This document shows positions 61,631 to 64,000 of a DNA stretch of 64,000 nucleotides, in pieces. The stretch's first letter is position 1, and every line of letters starts with the position of its first letter. The translations under genes were made by a program, and so were the position numbers. The notes under the pieces are model-generated. The model was not told the origin of the DNA and searched no databases. It was given only the letters and a program-made list of their open reading frames with translations. The stretch comes from Vampirovibrio sp041737375 (GTDB taxonomy: Bacteria > Cyanobacteriota > Vampirovibrionia > Vampirovibrionales > Vampirovibrionaceae), in the NCBI RefSeq assembly GCF_041737375.1, contig NZ_JBGSRV010000010.1:1-64000 (forward strand), written 5' to 3'.

Positions 61631-61674
61631 CCCATCCGCAGTGTTTCACCCGACTGCGGGTGGGATTTTTTTTT
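61631..61674 (+). terminator. Terminator of the phage module
   Basis: CCCATCCGCAGT/ACTGCGGGTGGG (61631-61642 with 61653-61664, 12 bp, one G-T pair), 10-nt loop, then nine T from 61666. It closes the plus-strand block, 14 bp before the end of the convergent minus-strand gene. Confidence 0.92.
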
Positions 61675-61687
61675 GCTTTTTTAGCTT

Positions 61688-62686
61688 TTAGGGAATTTGC
61701 AATTCCACCAGAACCGGCAGATGATCGGAGCCGTTAAACGAGCCTGTTTGCTGATGAAGGGTTTGAACATTTGAACTGACAAACACGTGATCGATGGGCA
61801 AATAAAAGAGGGGCATAAACGTTGGCCAGGTGGGCATGTAATGATGCGCCTTGGCATCTTTCAACCCCAGTTCCTGCAAATACTGCTTGTAAAAAAACGA
61901 CCAGGGCGTGGTATTTAAATCCCCAAGTAAAATCACGGTGGGGGCAAGTGAAGGCTTTTCCGCAGCTAGCAACGATAAATATTGCAGATAGCTGTTAATG
62001 TATTTGGGGCCAACTGGCACGGGCGGGTGCAGATTCATCAAACTCACCGGCCTGCCCTTAAGGGTGAACCGCGCCAGAATAAACCCGCCTTCTTTTCGAT
62101 AAATGGCCTTGCCCAGCTTGTCTTCCGGGAAGCTGACGATTTTAGCACTGGCCAATGGAATTTTGCTGAGCAAAAGATTGCCCGCCCTTAAATGCCGCAC
62201 CTGATAAGGATATTTTTTAAGCACTGCGCTCTGCTCCAGCGCCTCATCCCACAGATAATCCACCTCCTGCACCGAAACAATATCCGCATCGGATTGCTGG
62301 ATCATAGACAACACCTTGTCATAATTTTGATTAAACACCAGCACATTAATTTGCAGCAATTGGAGTTGAACAGAGCCGGACTGCCGCTTGGCAAATCCGG
62401 TGGGTGAAGCATATTGCCATACCAGAGAAAGGTTGATAAACAAAGCAATCAGCGTGGCCATAAACAGGGCCATAACCGTTGGTTTTTTTAGGGTGCGAAG
62501 CATCCAGATTAGACCAATCAGCTGCACTAAGGCATACTGCACCCGAAAGTGACTGAGCAGGTCAAAAACCAGACTGATTTGTGTGGCAAAGCCCAAAACG
62601 GTAAAAAGCAACGTGCCGAAAAAAAGCCACCTTAACAACCGCAGGAATGAAAGCCAATTTTTATGGGGATCTAATTCAAGCCGCAT
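61688..62686 (-). CDS. Endonuclease/exonuclease/phosphatase-family membrane protein
   Basis: 332 aa. Three hydrophobic segments (about 13-35, 46-62 and 70-92) come first, then a DNase I-like fold: LLQINVLVFNQNYDKVLSMI, ADIVSVQEVD (catalytic Glu), LGDLNTTPWS (Asp/Asn), and a final GSDHLPVLVEL (Asp/His). Such membrane-anchored members are frequent in bacteria and act on DNA, phospholipid or phosphoesters; the substrate is unknown. It follows lepA by 21 bp on the same strand. Confidence 0.85.
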   Translation of the reverse strand: MRLELDPHKNWLSFLRLLRWLFFGTLLFTVLGFATQISLVFDLLSHFRVQYALVQLIGLIWMLRTLKKPTVMALFMATLIALFINLSLVWQYASPTGFAKRQSGSVQLQLLQINVLVFNQNYDKVLSMIQQSDADIVSVQEVDYLWDEALEQSAVLKKYPYQVRHLRAGNLLLSKIPLASAKIVSFPEDKLGKAIYRKEGGFILARFTLKGRPVSLMNLHPPVPVGPKYINSYLQYLSLLAAEKPSLAPTVILLGDLNTTPWSFFYKQYLQELGLKDAKAHHYMPTWPTFMPLFYLPIDHVFVSSNVQTLHQQTGSFNGSDHLPVLVELQIP

Positions 62687-62707
62687 GTCAAATCCGCTTA
62701 TTTACCA

Positions 62708-64000
62708 TTAATCGCTGAGTTTGAGAACCGCCATGAATGCTTCTTGAGGCACTTCCACGCTACCGATGGACTTCATGCGCTTCTTCCCTTTTTTCTGCTT
62801 TTCCAGCAGTTTACGCTTCCGGGAAATATCGCCGCCATAGCACTTGTCCAATACGTTTTTACGCATGGCTTTTACCGTGCTGCGGGCCACAACTTTGCCA
62901 CCAATGGCCGCCTGAATGGGTACTTCAAACATTTGCCGGGGAATAATTTCTTTCAGTTTTTCGGTTAAAATTTGCCCCACATGATGGGCTTTATCCCGGT
63001 GGACAATGACGCTAAGGGCATCCACAATATCGCCCGCCAGCAAAATATCCAGCTTTACCAAATTGCTGCGCTTGTACTCGGAAAACGTATAATCCATCGA
63101 CGCATAACCCTTGGAGCAGGATTTCAGCTTGTCGTAATAATCAGTCACCATTTCGTTCAAAGGCAACTCGTACTGCAAATTAACCCGCACCTTATCCAGA
63201 TAATCCATCCCGATAAAAAGGCCACGCCGGGTTTGAGAAAGATCCATTAACGCCCCCACAAATTCGTTGGGGGTGATAATGCTGATTTTCACAAACGGCT
63301 CTTCCATATAGTCCCGTTTCACCGGATCGGGCAGCTTGGAAGGGTTGTCCACCTCAATAATGTCGCCGTTGGTCATATGCACTTTATAAACCACGCTAGG
63401 GGCGGTGGTAATCAAATCCAGGTTATATTCTCGCTCCAGACGCTCCTGAATAACTTCCATATGCAGCAAGCCCAAAAAGCCGCAGCGATAGCCAAAGCCC
63501 AGCGCTTCCGAACTTTCCGGCTCAAAGGTGATGCTGGAATCGTTCAGTTTCAGCTTTTCAAGGGAATCTTTAAGTACCGTATAGTCATCGTTGTTAACGG
63601 GATACAGACCGCAGAACACCATGGGCATGGCCTTCTGGTAACCGGGCAGCGGTTCTTTGGCCCCGTTCACGTGCAAGGTCACGGTATCGCCAACAAAGGC
63701 GCCCATTTCCTTAATGGAGGCCGAAATATAGCCAACCTCTCCCGAAACCAGCTTGGCGCAAGGGTGGCGAACCGGCTTCATCACCCCCACTTCAGTGACA
63801 TCATAAACTTTCTGGTTTTCCATAAAGCGAATGCGATCGCCCTGCTTCACTTCGCCATCAATAATGCGCACATACGTAATAATGCCCATGTAGGCGTCAA
63901 AGTAACTGTCAAAAACCAGCGCTCTCAGGGGGTTTACCATATCCACTTTAGGGGGCGGCACAAATTCCACCACCGCCTGCAAAATCTCTTCAATGCCAAT
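62708..64000 (-). CDS. lepA: Elongation factor 4 (LepA), C-terminal part
   Basis: Partial: the frame runs past the right edge (last residues read IGIEEILQAVVEFVPPP). About 430 of the usual 600 aa are present. From the middle, the sequence follows LepA closely: LRALVFDSYFDAYMGIITYVRI, YPVNNDDYTVLKDSLEKLKLND, GFGYRCGFLGLLHMEVIQERLEREYNLDLITT, and the specific LepA end (YGGDISRKRKLLEKQKKGKKRMK, VPQEAFMAVL). LepA is a ribosome-binding GTPase that back-translocates or aids biogenesis. The GTPase domain lies outside the window. Confidence 0.97.
   Translation of the reverse strand: MGIEEILQAVVEFVPPPKVDMVNPLRALVFDSYFDAYMGIITYVRIIDGEVKQGDRIRFMENQKVYDVTEVGVMKPVRHPCAKLVSGEVGYISASIKEMGAFVGDTVTLHVNGAKEPLPGYQKAMPMVFCGLYPVNNDDYTVLKDSLEKLKLNDSSITFEPESSEALGFGYRCGFLGLLHMEVIQERLEREYNLDLITTAPSVVYKVHMTNGDIIEVDNPSKLPDPVKRDYMEEPFVKISIITPNEFVGALMDLSQTRRGLFIGMDYLDKVRVNLQYELPLNEMVTDYYDKLKSCSKGYASMDYTFSEYKRSNLVKLDILLAGDIVDALSVIVHRDKAHHVGQILTEKLKEIIPRQMFEVPIQAAIGGKVVARSTVKAMRKNVLDKCYGGDISRKRKLLEKQKKGKKRMKSIGSVEVPQEAFMAVLKLSD

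Larger units (their letters stand above)
52963..61674 (+). mobile_element. Podovirus-type virion and lysis gene block without terminase or integrase
   Basis: Twelve co-directional intact genes in standard late-gene order, from portal to a final small protein, with overlaps or short gaps and Shine-Dalgarno sites. It ends at a strong terminator. No terminase, integrase, transposase, repressor or replication gene and no tRNA or att repeat is visible at either flank; the neighbours are ordinary chromosomal genes. The base composition by eye is like that of the host. Possible readings are a domesticated phage particle, a gene-transfer agent, a satellite using another phage's terminase, or a remnant that has lost its early genes. 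Confidence 0.75.

Noticed and set aside
1..64000. CRISPR arrays, insertion sequences or transposases
   Set aside because: No regularly spaced direct repeats, cas genes, transposase motifs or terminal inverted repeats were recognised anywhere in the window.

Overview
The window is a chromosomal segment of a bacterium of roughly even base composition. It carries two RNA genes (an SRP RNA and tRNA-Arg(CCG)), densely packed housekeeping operons on both strands, and one block of phage structural genes. Several proteins look cyanobacterium-like without any photosynthesis gene being present: a membrane-anchored YvcK, a BioY of the type seen in cyanobacteria, a GAF-GAF histidine kinase and an SLH-domain envelope protein. 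Together with SufU, RNase HIII, GatA and a K+-independent H+-PPase, this suggests a non-photosynthetic relative of Cyanobacteria (Vampirovibrionia/Melainabacteria type). That placement is an inference from gene content and not a measured phylogeny.

Layout. 0.7-6.8 kb (minus strand): a SUF Fe-S assembly operon, sufB-C-D-S-U, preceded by a MerR-family regulator with a C-terminal four-cysteine cluster. 7.2-14 kb: a small membrane protein, then panB-panC (pantothenate), then pxpA-like/rapZ/yvcK with overlapping or abutting ends, and rimI-bioY. 14.2-21.4 kb: a TOPRIM protein and pabC on plus; MgtC-like protein, an unrecognised 393-aa protein, guanine deaminase and a family 2 glycosyltransferase on minus. 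21.6-24.6 kb (plus): a polyamine cluster with two tandem AdoMet-decarboxylase paralogues, speE and speB. 24.6-31.8 kb: two minus-strand small genes, purL-purF, the SRP RNA, a DUF5522 protein, a secreted protein and metF. 31.9-41.7 kb: gatA, two small helical proteins, RNase HIII, an SLH protein, coaE, a histidine kinase and aspS. 41.7-45.4 kb (minus): pilZ, ECF sigma, a multi-domain anti-sigma and a Spy-like periplasmic protein, plus a separate small RHH regulator. 45.4-51.7 kb: hppA, tRNA-Arg, phosphohexomutase and a KimA-like permease.

52.9-61.7 kb (plus) is a compact podovirus-type virion and lysis module: portal, small protein, putative scaffold, major capsid, small protein, adaptor, nozzle/stabilisation protein, fibre, holin-like protein, M15 endolysin and a terminal small protein. 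All frames are intact and the block ends at a strong terminator. No terminase, integrase, repressor or replication gene is visible, so it may be a domesticated particle, a gene-transfer-agent-like element or a satellite. The window ends (minus) with a membrane-anchored endonuclease/exonuclease/phosphatase-family protein and the C-terminal part of lepA.

Most notable points: the terminase-less phage module; the speD-speD'-speE-speB cluster, where the divergent second SpeD could supply agmatine; the putative Fe-S-sensing MerR next to suf; a RapZ lacking the P-loop lysine; a stand-alone TOPRIM protein; an SRP RNA with an extra 3' domain; and an anti-sigma protein with three tandem N-terminal modules. 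All structures, promoters and terminators were found by eye without folding software or database searches.
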